Below are positions 7,479 through 15,570 of a stretch of DNA of 64,000 bases, one piece after another. Position numbers and translations under genes: made by a program. This DNA is from Leifsonia sp. Root4. Its GTDB lineage: Bacteria; Actinomycetota; Actinomycetes; Actinomycetales; Microbacteriaceae. The stretch spans positions 1,204,550 through 1,268,549 of the forward strand of contig NZ_LMDN01000001.1 in the NCBI RefSeq assembly GCF_001425085.1. The letters are read 5' to 3'. A model generated the notes under the pieces. It did no database searches. It saw nothing but the letters and a program-made list of their open reading frames with translations, and was not told the DNA's origin. Position 1 is the first letter of the stretch, and every line of letters starts with the position of its first letter.

Positions 7479-8380
7479 CAGTCGGTCACCTTCTCCTCGG
7501 CACGGCGACGTGCGAGGGTAATCACGACGCCCAAGACCGCGGTGACGATCATGAGCACGACGGCCTGGGCCGAGCCGAAGCCGAGCTTGCCGTTCTGGAA
7601 CGAGTCCACGAGGATCTGGAACACGATCGTCTGCGTGCGGCCGGCCGGGCCGCCACCGGTCAGCGCGAGGACGAGGTCGTAGGTGCGCAGCAGGCTCACC
7701 AGCACGATGATCAGGTTGACCGTCATGATGGGGGCGATCATCGGGAAGGTGATCGACTTGAACTGCTGCCACTTGCTCGCGCCGTCGACCGTCGCGGCCT
7801 CGTAGAACTCGGTCGGCACCGACTTGATGCCGGCGATGTAGAGGATCAGATTGATGCCGAACGTCGCCCACACGATCGTCGCGATGACGCAGACGGCCGC
7901 GAAGGTGGGGTCGGAGAGGAAGGGCACGGCATCGATGCCGAGCTGGGCGAGCGTCGAGTTCACGATCCCGGTCGGCGAGAGCATGGCCGACCAGAGGAAG
8001 CCGATGATCAGGGCACTGATGATGTGCGGGTAGAACAGCACCGTCCGGATGACGGAGTTCGCCCGGGTGGGCTCCGCGATCAGCACGGCGAGGCCGAGGC
8101 CGATCACGTTGCAGAGGATGGTGCCGACGATGGCGATGACCGCCGTGAAGAGTGCGGCGCTCTGGGCGCGGGGGTTGTTGAACAGCTCGGTGTAGTTCTC
8201 CACACCGATGAAGTTCATGTTGAGACTGAAACCGTTCCAGTCGGTCATGCTGAGATACACCGCGAGGATCGTGGGGATGACGAACATCCCGACGAAGATC
8301 ACGAGCGCTGGTGTCGTCATCACGACTTCGGGGAGCAGCCGCTGCCATCTGGCTCGGGGGCGCCGCAAGGAGTTGGCCAT
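7478..8380 (-). CDS. Carbohydrate ABC transporter permease (MalF type)
   Basis: This is a membrane permease of 300 residues from the CUT1 binding-protein-dependent family, with six predicted helices. The first is in VVMTTPALVIFVGMFVIPTI and is followed by AVYLSMTDW, a common MalF/UgpA-type start. The EAA loop reads EAATVDGASKWQQFKSITFPM. The ATG at 8380 (start MANSLRRPRAR) was chosen because residues further upstream are not family-like. It lies 79 bases after the binding-protein stop and overlaps the next permease start. It works with the MalG-type partner. Confidence 0.9.
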   Translation of the reverse strand: MANSLRRPRARWQRLLPEVVMTTPALVIFVGMFVIPTILAVYLSMTDWNGFSLNMNFIGVENYTELFNNPRAQSAALFTAVIAIVGTILCNVIGLGLAVLIAEPTRANSVIRTVLFYPHIISALIIGFLWSAMLSPTGIVNSTLAQLGIDAVPFLSDPTFAAVCVIATIVWATFGINLILYIAGIKSVPTEFYEAATVDGASKWQQFKSITFPMIAPIMTVNLIIVLVSLLRTYDLVLALTGGGPAGRTQTIVFQILVDSFQNGKLGFGSAQAVVLMIVTAVLGVVITLARRRAEEKVTD

Positions 8381-8459
8381 CGTTGGGTTCCTATCTGAGG
8401 GTGGTGGGTCACGATGCGGTGCGGCGGGAAGGGCCCCGCCGCACCACATCGTCAGTCGA

Positions 8460-9725
8460 CTAGCGGTTGGACGCCCACCACTCGTCCATGGCCTTCTTGG
8501 CGTCGTCGGCGCTACCTCCGATGAGGATCGCCTGGGCCTGCGTGTTGAACTCGGCCTGGTAGCCGGCGGGAGCGGTGAGCTCGCCGTATCCGTCACCGGT
8601 CGGCACGAAGTTCTCCTGCTCGGTTGCCGCGAGGATCGCTTGCAGCTCTGCGCCGAGCTCATTGGTCTCGTACTCGTAGCCCTCGCGGAAGTTCGAGTCG
8701 ACCTTGAGCTGCGTGAGAACCGCGTCCTCATCCGTGGTGAGGAACTCGACGAGCTTCATTGCTGCATCCTCGTGCTTGGTGGACTTCATCACGAGGTACG
8801 GGCTGGCCAGGTTGGAACCGACCTTGGCATCCTCTGTGCCCTTGACGGCCGGGGCGGCGAAGACGCCGATCTCCGGTGCGTCGGTGGCCTTGAACTCCGA
8901 GGCGGCGAACCAGCTGCCCATCGGGTACATGGCCGACTTGCCGCTGAGGAACTGCGCCTCGGCGTCCGGGTACTTGGTGCCGGCGGCGTCGGCCGGGATG
9001 TAGCCCTTCGCGACCCAGTCGGCGTAGGCGTCGATCGTGTCGCCGAAGGTCTCGCTCCAGGTCAGCTCGCCGCTGTTCATGTCGGCGTACCAGTCCGGGT
9101 TCTCGCTGAGCACGGTCGGAACGCCGAGGTACTGCGGGGTGAGGTTCGTGAACCAATCGGCACCGGTCTGGATGGGGGTCCAGCCGGCATCCTTCAGCTT
9201 GCCGAGGTCGCTCTCGAACTCCTCGAAGGTGGTCGGCACCTCGGTGATGCCGGCCTCGGCGAAGGCCGCCTTGTTGTAGAAGACGATCGTCTGGAGCTGC
9301 TGGCCGACGCCGGCGGTGTAGTACTTGCCGTCGATCGTGTACTGCTCGGAGAGCGGGGCGGACTTGACGAAGTCGTATGCCGAGAGGTCGAGCAGCTCGG
9401 GGGCGAGCTCCGCTGTCGGGTAGATCGACTGGATGACGTCGGGGACGTCGCCGGAGGCGAGGAGCTGGGGAACCGTGGTCTTCACGTTCTCGGTGACGGG
9501 CGCCTGGATGGCGACGTCAATGTTCGGGTTGGCCTCTTCGAAGGGGGCGATCAGCTCGTCCCACCAGGTCTGCGTGAGGTTCGGCGTGATGTTGACGAGC
9601 ATGCGGAGCTCGACCTTCTCATCCGTGCCTCCCGTGCTCGGGGCGCTGGCCGAGCAGCCGGCGAGAACCAGGGTCATGGCGGCGAGCGATGCCGTCATCG
9701 CGACAGCGCGGGGGAAAATCGTCAT
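8460..9725 (-). CDS. Sugar-binding lipoprotein of the ABC importer (SBP family 1)
   Basis: The protein of 421 residues begins with a lipoprotein signal peptide whose lipobox is LAGC, giving Cys24 as the lipidated residue. The mature part is an extracytoplasmic solute-binding protein of the MalE/UgpB type, with typical segments such as ANPNIDVAIQAP, DVPDVIQSIYP and FLSGKSAMYPMGSWFA. It captures the sugar outside the membrane and hands it to the two permeases. It is the first gene after the main promoter. It ends 79 bases before the permease gene, which may allow a higher level of binding protein than of permease. Confidence 0.92.
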   Translation of the reverse strand: MTIFPRAVAMTASLAAMTLVLAGCSASAPSTGGTDEKVELRMLVNITPNLTQTWWDELIAPFEEANPNIDVAIQAPVTENVKTTVPQLLASGDVPDVIQSIYPTAELAPELLDLSAYDFVKSAPLSEQYTIDGKYYTAGVGQQLQTIVFYNKAAFAEAGITEVPTTFEEFESDLGKLKDAGWTPIQTGADWFTNLTPQYLGVPTVLSENPDWYADMNSGELTWSETFGDTIDAYADWVAKGYIPADAAGTKYPDAEAQFLSGKSAMYPMGSWFAASEFKATDAPEIGVFAAPAVKGTEDAKVGSNLASPYLVMKSTKHEDAAMKLVEFLTTDEDAVLTQLKVDSNFREGYEYETNELGAELQAILAATEQENFVPTGDGYGELTAPAGYQAEFNTQAQAILIGGSADDAKKAMDEWWASNR

Positions 9726-9759
9726 TGATTATGTCCTTCGGTGAGGGGGTGTGGAATTG

Positions 9760-9788
9760 ACCCTACGATAATCGATAATCGTTTGCAA
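9760..9788 (-). promoter_or_regulatory. Main promoter and operator of the sugar operon
   Basis: On the minus strand TTGCAA (9783-9788) and TAGGGT (9760-9765) are spaced by exactly 17 bases as -35 and -10. The spacer is almost entirely the near-perfect 18-base palindrome ACGATTATCGATTATCGT (9765-9782, 16 of 18 bases symmetric). A repressor bound here would block RNA polymerase. The core matches the palindrome at 2327-2340 before the amidohydrolase-gntR pair. Confidence 0.7.
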
Positions 9789-9862
9789 ATGCGAATTGGG
9801 TCGGCTTCCACTGGCGTTTACCGCCCTTTTCTGGCCGAGCGGGCGCCGGCGAGACACAACGA

Positions 9863-9900
9863 AGCGACTGCCCGCACCAAGGCTGGTGCGGGCAGTCGCT
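9863..9900 (-). terminator. Strong hairpin terminator of the baeRF gene
   Basis: Two 17-base arms (9863-9879 and 9884-9900) are perfectly complementary around the 4-base loop AGGC. The hairpin starts 15 bases after the stop codon of the minus-strand gene at 9916. The T-tract on the minus side is weak, as often seen in actinobacteria. Confidence 0.75.
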
Positions 9901-9915
9901 GGTGAATGCTGGGTC

Positions 9916-11082
9916 TCAGGCTGCGAAGCGCAGCGTTGCTGCGAAGGCCCCTCCCCCCGGGACATCCTCGGCGCGGACCGCGAGAATCTGCGATCCGCTG
10001 AGCAGCGCCCGGCGCAGGATCTCGTCGACGACGCCGTAGTTGACGCCGTCATCCGCCGCATCGACCGTGACTGCACCGGATTCCGAGTCGATCGTGCCGG
10101 GGATCGAGCGGTCGATGTCGACGAACAGCGTCTCGATCGCGCCGAAGGTCGCCGCACGCGCCACATCGCTGAGGTCTGTCGACGCCCGGCCGTTGGCCTG
10201 CCTGTCGGCGAAGCTCTCCCGCAACACGGCAAGCTGCGCGGCGTAGATCTCGTCGAGGATCAAGCGGGCGGATGCCGCGAGCTCGGCGTCCGGGATCTCC
10301 TCCGGATTGCCGGTGATCGTCTGCGCCGCCAGGTGCGGGTAGGTGCTCACGCCACGGAAGATGCTCACCAGCGGCTCGGCACCGGCGATGATCAACGGAA
10401 CGTTGAGCCCGGTGAACGTCGTCCGCAGGGCACGCACGATGGCGCGCGAGTATTCGGCCATGCGCACCTTCTGACCCTCGGCACCTTGGATGCGTCCGGC
10501 GGTCGTGATGCCGCCTCCCGAACGACCACCCGTCTGGTGCCCGGCCGGCGCGCGCCCGGCGACCGGGTCGAGTGCTGCTCCGTCTGCGACGTTCTCCGGC
10601 ATCCCGGCGACCTCGATCCGGTGCGGGACATCGTCGGCGCTGATCTCGAGCAGACGCACGGAATTCTGGGCCAGGGCCAGCACGAAGGCCGTCTGGGGGA
10701 AGGTCGCCGCCCGCATGAGCGGTTTCACGTAGAAGCGGTCGGAGACCTCGACCGCGGCTTCCAGCCGGTTCGGCAACCGGAAGGTCTTCAGCCCTGACGG
10801 TGTCGCGAACAGGGCGAGACTGTTGGACAGATGCGTCCAGAACGCGCGGTCCTCGATGAAGCCGGCGATCTGATCGGTGATGGCCGCGATCTGCCGTTTG
10901 TCTGCGCCGGCCTCACTGAGCTGGCGCTGCGCTTCGTCGACCTGATTGCGCAGCTCGATGCGGGAGGCTTCCGAGTCCTTTGGGAGCGGACTGGTCGGAA
11001 GGTAGATCGAGACGCTCTGTGGATCCCTCGCCGTTGCGAGGGCCAGGATGGTGTCTCTGCTTGGGATATCGGTGTGCTGCAC
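9916..11082 (-). CDS. baeRF-family protein (bacterial relative of archaeo-eukaryotic release factor 1)
   Basis: This protein of 388 residues has the layout of baeRF proteins, a bacterial offshoot of eRF1/Pelota-like domains with no settled function; roles at the ribosome have been proposed. The N-terminal VSIYLPTSPL and the motif NSLALFATP are typical. The central domain has the repeated beta strands FVLALAQNSVRLLEI, and the C-terminal domain resembles the eRF1 domain 3/L7Ae-like fold (YGVVDEILRRALLSGSQILAV). A Gly-rich loop with GGRSGGGITTAGR precedes the second half. The start is GTG at 11082 with GGGGAG seven bases upstream; an in-frame ATG nine codons earlier lacks a ribosome site. It is monocistronic with its own terminator. 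The family call is by pattern; the subfamily number is uncertain. Confidence 0.65.
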   Translation of the reverse strand: MQHTDIPSRDTILALATARDPQSVSIYLPTSPLPKDSEASRIELRNQVDEAQRQLSEAGADKRQIAAITDQIAGFIEDRAFWTHLSNSLALFATPSGLKTFRLPNRLEAAVEVSDRFYVKPLMRAATFPQTAFVLALAQNSVRLLEISADDVPHRIEVAGMPENVADGAALDPVAGRAPAGHQTGGRSGGGITTAGRIQGAEGQKVRMAEYSRAIVRALRTTFTGLNVPLIIAGAEPLVSIFRGVSTYPHLAAQTITGNPEEIPDAELAASARLILDEIYAAQLAVLRESFADRQANGRASTDLSDVARAATFGAIETLFVDIDRSIPGTIDSESGAVTVDAADDGVNYGVVDEILRRALLSGSQILAVRAEDVPGGGAFAATLRFAA

Positions 11083-11273
11083 GTGTAACTCCCCATCGTC
11101 GTTCCACACTCAGGGAGCCAGATGCCGACCCCGAGTGAAACGACCCGAATGCGACGAGCTCCCTCGTTCGCCAGTCTATGTTCGAGCGGCGCGGAACGGG
11201 AGGGTCGGATCGGAAGAGTTCCGGCTCGGCGGCGCGGAGCGCGGAGGAGGTCCGGGAGAACGCCTGTGAGTGG

Positions 11274-12347
11274 CTACAGCGCGATCACGCAACTGGGCGC
11301 ACCGCTGGCGAGCTCGCCGATCTGGGCTCCCGGCAGCCCGTCCTCGCCGATCGTGAAGGTCGTGACCGTGTTCGAGAACTGATTGGCCACGTGCAGTCGG
11401 CCGTCGTGCTGCAGGTGGTGACGCGGCCAGTCGCCGCCGCTGCTGATCTCGGCGAGCGGATGCAGCGCGCCGCCATCCGCGGAGATGCCGAAGCTGTGCA
11501 GCGAGTTGCGCCCGCGCACACTGGCGTGAACCCGCGCGCTGTCGGCGTCGATGCTGATGTGCGCGCCGCAGTCTCCGGCGGCCGGGGCTTCACCGGCGGG
11601 GAGGACCGGAAGCATGCCAGAAAGCGCATACATCGTGCTGCCGGCGATGGGCGCGACGATCGCGATCTCGATGGAGTACTCGGTGATGATGTAGATGTGG
11701 CCGCTCGGGTGCAGATCGAGCAGGCGCGGCCCGCTCCCGGTCGGTAGAGCGAGCTCCTGGTCGAGACGGAGCGCGAAGCCATTCTCGCTCGGGTCGACGC
11801 TCCACACCCGCAGCAGATCGTGCCCGAGGTCGGTCGATGCGATCCTGCCGTCGGGGAGCACGAGTGCCGCGTGCGCCCTGCTCTGCCTGGGCGGAACGCC
11901 TGCGGCCACCGCGGCGTGGTCGATGGCGGCCGCGCCCTCGAAACGCGCAACGACCTCACCACGTTCGTCAAGGGTGAAGAGGCACACGATGCCGTCGCCG
12001 TAGCTGCTCGAAACGAGCCAGCGCCCGTCAGGATCCACGGCAACGTGGCACACCAGCGCGCCGGCCGGCCACGGCCCCCCGAGTGGGCTGAGCCTCACAG
12101 CGGCACGCGGATCGCTGTCGGCTTCGCCGTTCTCCGCCACCGCGAAGGCCCACATCTCGCCGGCCACCTCACAGGCGGCGTAGACGACGGGCAGTCGCGG
12201 GTGGCGCACCAGATACGAGGGCGAGTCGACGACGACGGCCGTGCCGAGGTCCGCAAGCCCGGCATCCGGTGTCTGCGCGACCGCCTCGATGCCGAGGCCC
12301 GCCCCGGCGTCTCCCGTGTACCCGCCCAGCAACAGCGTTGCGCTCAT
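11274..12347 (-). CDS. Lactonase of the seven-bladed beta-propeller (6-phosphogluconolactonase-like) family
   Basis: The protein of 357 residues shows the propeller lactonase pattern: short beta repeats such as AALVLPDGRIASTDLG, VCHVAVDPDGRWLVSSSYGDG and LHVANQFSNTVTTFTI, with the conserved His/Asp pairs SRAHAALVLPDG and DWPRHHLQ. Relatives open 6-phosphoglucono-delta-lactone or other aldonolactones. The second ATG (12347) is the better start: GAAGGG lies 8 bases upstream, whereas it is only 2 bases from the first ATG. The gene is 30 bases downstream of the PLP enzyme gene, in the same operon as KDG kinase and KDPG aldolase. A sugar-acid lactone formed before the deamination step is the likely substrate. 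Confidence 0.78.
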   Translation of the reverse strand: MSATLLLGGYTGDAGAGLGIEAVAQTPDAGLADLGTAVVVDSPSYLVRHPRLPVVYAACEVAGEMWAFAVAENGEADSDPRAAVRLSPLGGPWPAGALVCHVAVDPDGRWLVSSSYGDGIVCLFTLDERGEVVARFEGAAAIDHAAVAAGVPPRQSRAHAALVLPDGRIASTDLGHDLLRVWSVDPSENGFALRLDQELALPTGSGPRLLDLHPSGHIYIITEYSIEIAIVAPIAGSTMYALSGMLPVLPAGEAPAAGDCGAHISIDADSARVHASVRGRNSLHSFGISADGGALHPLAEISSGGDWPRHHLQHDGRLHVANQFSNTVTTFTIGEDGLPGAQIGELASGAPSCVIAL

Positions 12348-12377
12348 GTGCATGCCCTTCGAGGTATGTTCGCGCCG

Positions 12378-13709
12378 CTAGAAATAGGTGCGCACGATGT
12401 CGATGATCGTATCGTCTGCGTTGACCACCGGGATGCCGCTCCAACGGTCGAACGCCGTGCACGGGTGCGAGATACCGAAGGCCACGAGGTCGCCGGGCAT
12501 GACTGTGACGCCCTCGGGCAATGCGAGGTAGCCGTGGTGGTCGTCGAGCGCCGTGAGACGCGCGCCGTGGATCACAGCCGTTTCTGTGGAGAGGTGCCGC
12601 CCAGCGGCATCCGCCCGGCGCAGCAGCAGCGGCACCGGAAGTCCAGAGTCGATGGGGGCGTCGCGCTTGCCCATGCCGACGAGGGCGAGGCCGGGTTCGG
12701 GGGCCGAGATCACCTGCGCCCAGATCTGCAGCGCACCGCTGAGCGAGCCCTCTGCCGGGATGCGGTTGAACGCCGTCTTGCCGACGTAGACGCCGTCGTC
12801 GTGGCTGATGTACGCGCCGCTGCGCAGGATCACGCGCGCATCGGGAAGCACCGAGCGCGCCCATTCCGCCGTGAGTTCGCTGCCCACCTGGTCGAAGTAG
12901 ACACTTCCGCCGGCGGTCACGATGGCGTCAACCGGCAACAACCCCGCGGCGGCCAGCTCCTCGACAATGGTGCGCACGCCGGCGAAGTAGCCTTTCACCG
13001 CTTCGACCGCGAGAAGGCCACCCTCATAGGAGGAGACGCCGACCAGGCGGATGCCGGGAGTTGCCGCCACAAGATCGGCCAGTGCGCGCGCCTCGGCCCG
13101 GCTGCGTACGCCCGTCCGTCCGCCCGCGAATCCGACGTCGAGGAGCACGGGGAAACCGCCGCGCGGCCCGTGCTCCAGCGCATGCGCCACACCGGCCGCG
13201 GCGATGGCGCGCACCCCGGCGGCCGAGTCGACGAAGCAGGCGAACTCGAACCCGGGGTCCGCGGCCAGCTCGGCGGCGATCCAGTCCAGGGCCGTGACGT
13301 CGAGCACCTCGTTGGCCAGGAGGACCCTGGCGACGCCGGCGCGACGCGCGATCAGCAGCTGCGCCGGGGTGGCGACGGTGATCCCCCACGCGCCGGCATC
13401 GATCTGGCGTCGCCAGAGCTGCGGCGCCATCGTCGTCTTGCCGTGCGGGGCGAAGAGCAGGCTGTGCCGTGCGGCGAAATCGGCCAACGCCCGAATGTTC
13501 TGCTCAAGCGCATCCTCGCGCAGCACCATCGCCGGCCACACGCAGCTGCCGCCGAAGAGGGCCGGCCGCTCGGCGAGGTAGCCGGCGAGCGCCGCCGCCT
13601 CCTCCGTGGTGGCAGGGGCTGGGGCATCGGATGCCGCTGGCGCCCAGATCCCCTTGTCGCGCCAACTCGGAACAATTACGCCCTCCGGTGCGGCCTCGGC
13701 GGCGCTCAT
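12378..13709 (-). CDS. PLP-dependent amino acid deaminase/aldolase, D-threonine aldolase-like (candidate D-glucosaminate dehydratase)
   Basis: This fold-type III PLP enzyme has 443 residues. The cofactor Lys is in LFAPHGKTTMAPQLW. The C-terminal D-serine-dehydratase-like domain carries the metal pair His-x-Cys in FGISHPCTAFDRW. Members act on D-threonine, D-serine or, in Pseudomonas, D-glucosaminate (known family biochemistry). Here the gene overlaps the KDPG aldolase stop as ATGA and is co-transcribed with KDG kinase and a lactonase, with ridA nearby. Elimination of ammonia from a 2-amino-2-deoxy sugar acid would yield 2-keto-3-deoxygluconate, exactly what the kinase and aldolase consume. 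That specificity is inference; general D-amino acid deamination is the alternative. Confidence 0.75.
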   Translation of the reverse strand: MSAAEAAPEGVIVPSWRDKGIWAPAASDAPAPATTEEAAALAGYLAERPALFGGSCVWPAMVLREDALEQNIRALADFAARHSLLFAPHGKTTMAPQLWRRQIDAGAWGITVATPAQLLIARRAGVARVLLANEVLDVTALDWIAAELAADPGFEFACFVDSAAGVRAIAAAGVAHALEHGPRGGFPVLLDVGFAGGRTGVRSRAEARALADLVAATPGIRLVGVSSYEGGLLAVEAVKGYFAGVRTIVEELAAAGLLPVDAIVTAGGSVYFDQVGSELTAEWARSVLPDARVILRSGAYISHDDGVYVGKTAFNRIPAEGSLSGALQIWAQVISAPEPGLALVGMGKRDAPIDSGLPVPLLLRRADAAGRHLSTETAVIHGARLTALDDHHGYLALPEGVTVMPGDLVAFGISHPCTAFDRWSGIPVVNADDTIIDIVRTYF

Positions 13710-14320
13710 GCCGTCGCCCTCGGCTCCGCCAGGATCTCGGCCAGCAGATCGACCTGGGCCGGGTCGGCGAGGGCGGAGCCGACGGCGACGGTCGAGACTC
13801 CGGCATTCAGGAATGCGCGCGCGTTGCCGGCATCCACCCCGCCGGTGGCGACGAAGCGGATGTTCGGGAACGGGCCGCGCATGGCGGTGAACCAGCCGGT
13901 GCCGAGCACGGTGGCCGGGAACGCCTTGACCCAGGTGAATCCGAGGCCGACCGCGGCCTGAATCTCGGTGGCGGTGGCCACGCCGGGCAGGTGCGGCAGC
14001 CCGAGGCGCGTGCTGGCCTCGGCCACGGCCCGGTCGAGGCCGGGCGCCACCGAGAACGCGGCGCCGAGGCGCTTGCTCACCTCGACCTGCTCAACGCTCA
14101 CGACGGTTCCGGAGCCGACGAGCTTGCCGCGTTCCGCACCGGCACGGATGACCGCCTCGAGGCTGGGCACGGCGTCAGCCGTCTGGATCGGCACCTCGAC
14201 GAGCTCGATGCCGAGGTCCCAGGCGCGATTGGCCAGTTCGACGGCCGGTTGGGGCGCCATGTTGCGGAAGATCGCCATGACGGGCGAGCCGCCGAGCAGG
14301 GTTTCGATGTCATGTGCCAT
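13706..14320 (-). CDS. eda: 2-dehydro-3-deoxy-phosphogluconate (KDPG) aldolase
   Basis: This class I aldolase of 204 residues splits KDPG into pyruvate and glyceraldehyde-3-phosphate. The Schiff-base lysine is Lys132 in WVKAFPATVLG. The general acid/base Glu42 is in LVEVPIQT. The phosphate-binding Gly-rich segments LVGSGTVV, SVAPGLD, HLPGVATATE and FVATGGVD are all present in family order, and the length is usual. The gene starts inside the 3' end of the kinase gene (11-base overlap) and its stop overlaps the start of the PLP enzyme gene, so all three are translationally coupled. Confidence 0.92.
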   Translation of the reverse strand: MAHDIETLLGGSPVMAIFRNMAPQPAVELANRAWDLGIELVEVPIQTADAVPSLEAVIRAGAERGKLVGSGTVVSVEQVEVSKRLGAAFSVAPGLDRAVAEASTRLGLPHLPGVATATEIQAAVGLGFTWVKAFPATVLGTGWFTAMRGPFPNIRFVATGGVDAGNARAFLNAGVSTVAVGSALADPAQVDLLAEILAEPRATA

Positions 14321-15452
14321 GGGTGGCCTCTTTCTCGTGCTGTGAATCGGAGGGGTGGGAATCGGAGGGGTGGGAATCGGAGGGGTGGGAATCGGAGGGG
14401 TGGGAATCGGAGGGGTGGGCGTCGGGGGCTTCTGCTGCCGCGTTCGTGGTGGCCGGCAAGCTGAGCCCGGCCCACTCGGCGTCGGTGGAGGCGGCGAGCT
14501 TCCGCAGCACGTTCCGCGGTGGCAGCACCGCGATGTCGCTGACGGCTCCGAGCGTGTATCCGGCCATGATGTGGCCGAGGCGGAGCGCCGTCGCCGTGTC
14601 GTCGTCGCTCAGCCAGGCGGCGAGGTAGCCGGCTGCGAAGGCGTCGCCGGCGCCGACAGCCTCGACGACGTCGACGCGCAGGGCGGGAACGAAGGTCGTG
14701 CCGGCCGCGCCGAAGTGAGTCGCGCCGAACTCGGCGTCCTTCACGACGAGCTCTGCGGCATCCGGCACCAGCGCCCGCACGCTCGCCGCGTCGCTTGTGC
14801 CCCAGAGGGTCTCGGCCTCGTCGCGGCCGACGATCACGATGTCGGCCGCCCTGGCCAGCTCGAGCAGGCGGGGGCCGGCATCCTCGACGCTCCACAGGGC
14901 CGGGCGGTAGTTGACGTCGAAGCTCACCGTGGGTTCGGATGCCGCGCGCGTGACGATCACGCTCTGCAGCAGCGCGTCGCAGCTGGCCGACAGGGCCGCG
15001 GTGATTCCGGAGAGATGCACGAGCCGACGCTCACTCAGCCGGAGGCCGGCGAGGTCGCCGGGGCCGAGCGCTGAGGCCGCGGATCCCGCGCGGTAGTAGT
15101 AGACCCGGTTCGTTCCGGTCGAGTGGTCCTTGAAGTAGAGCCCGGTCGGGCGCGTGGGGTCGGTGACGACCAGGGGCGTCTCGACGCCTCGCTCGTGCAG
15201 CGTGCGCAGGATGCGCTCGGCGTGCGGGTCGGCCCCGAGCCGGCTGAACCACTCGGAGCGGGCACCGAGCTGGGCCAGACCCGCCGCCAAGTTCGATTCC
15301 GCGCCACCGATATGCACCGAAACCTGTTTCGCCTCCGAAAGCGATTCGCCGGATGCCGGCACGACGAGCAGCATCGTCTCACCGATGCACAGCGTCTCTG
15401 CTGGCGTCTCTTCCGGCGTCTCGACACCGTTCAGATTCCTGTCGGACACCAT
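14310..15452 (-). CDS. kdgK: PfkB-family sugar kinase, likely 2-keto-3-deoxygluconate kinase, with a repeat tail
   Basis: The protein of about 380 residues has the ribokinase/PfkB fold: the N-terminal LCIGETMLLVVP, IGGAESNLAAGLAQLGARSEWFSRLG, and the catalytic VEAVGAGDAFAAGYLAAW with the anion hole GAGD. Tyr-rich YFKDHSTGTNRVYYYR matches KDG kinases. It phosphorylates KDG to KDPG for the aldolase encoded next. Start ATG 15452 (GTG at 15449 is equally near an AAGGGG). After the kinase domain comes an unusual hydrophilic tail with five exact HPSDS units encoded by five 15-bp DNA repeats, running into the overlap with eda. Confidence 0.85.
   Translation of the reverse strand: MVSDRNLNGVETPEETPAETLCIGETMLLVVPASGESLSEAKQVSVHIGGAESNLAAGLAQLGARSEWFSRLGADPHAERILRTLHERGVETPLVVTDPTRPTGLYFKDHSTGTNRVYYYRAGSAASALGPGDLAGLRLSERRLVHLSGITAALSASCDALLQSVIVTRAASEPTVSFDVNYRPALWSVEDAGPRLLELARAADIVIVGRDEAETLWGTSDAASVRALVPDAAELVVKDAEFGATHFGAAGTTFVPALRVDVVEAVGAGDAFAAGYLAAWLSDDDTATALRLGHIMAGYTLGAVSDIAVLPPRNVLRKLAASTDAEWAGLSLPATTNAAAEAPDAHPSDSHPSDSHPSDSHPSDSHPSDSQHEKEATHGT
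14344..14418 (-). repeat. Five tandem 15-bp repeats at the 3' end of the kinase gene
   Basis: GAATCGGAGGGGTGG occurs five times without a break (starts 14344, 14359, 14374, 14389, 14404, plus-strand view). It encodes the HPSDS units on the minus strand. The period is a multiple of three, so loss or gain of units keeps the reading frame. On the minus strand the array lies just before the eda start. Confidence 0.95.
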
Positions 15453-15510
15453 TCCCCTTGCTTCCCGGCCCACGGCCACTCCGTTGTCAACCGCCAGACA
15501 CCCGAGCGTG

Positions 15511-15536
15511 TGCATATATTGCAACAAGCTGTGCAA
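15511..15536. promoter_or_regulatory. Candidate IclR operator between kdgK and iclR
   Basis: In the 118-base divergent gap, TTGCA (15519-15523) and TGCAA (15532-15536) form an inverted repeat spaced by eight bases. A second overlapping palindrome, TGCATATATTGCA, spans 15511-15523. The position between the divergent kinase operon and iclR fits control of both directions. Confidence 0.5.
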
Positions 15537-15570
15537 GAATTGACGTACGTCGAGTCTAGAGGAGGAATCC

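Noticed and set aside
6552-8731. Possible fusions or frameshifts between the two sugar permeases and the binding protein, because the open frames run far upstream of the family starts
   Set aside because: Each permease has a good ATG at the right place (7478 and 8380) and normal length; the upstream residues are antisense-like readings of the neighbouring gene.
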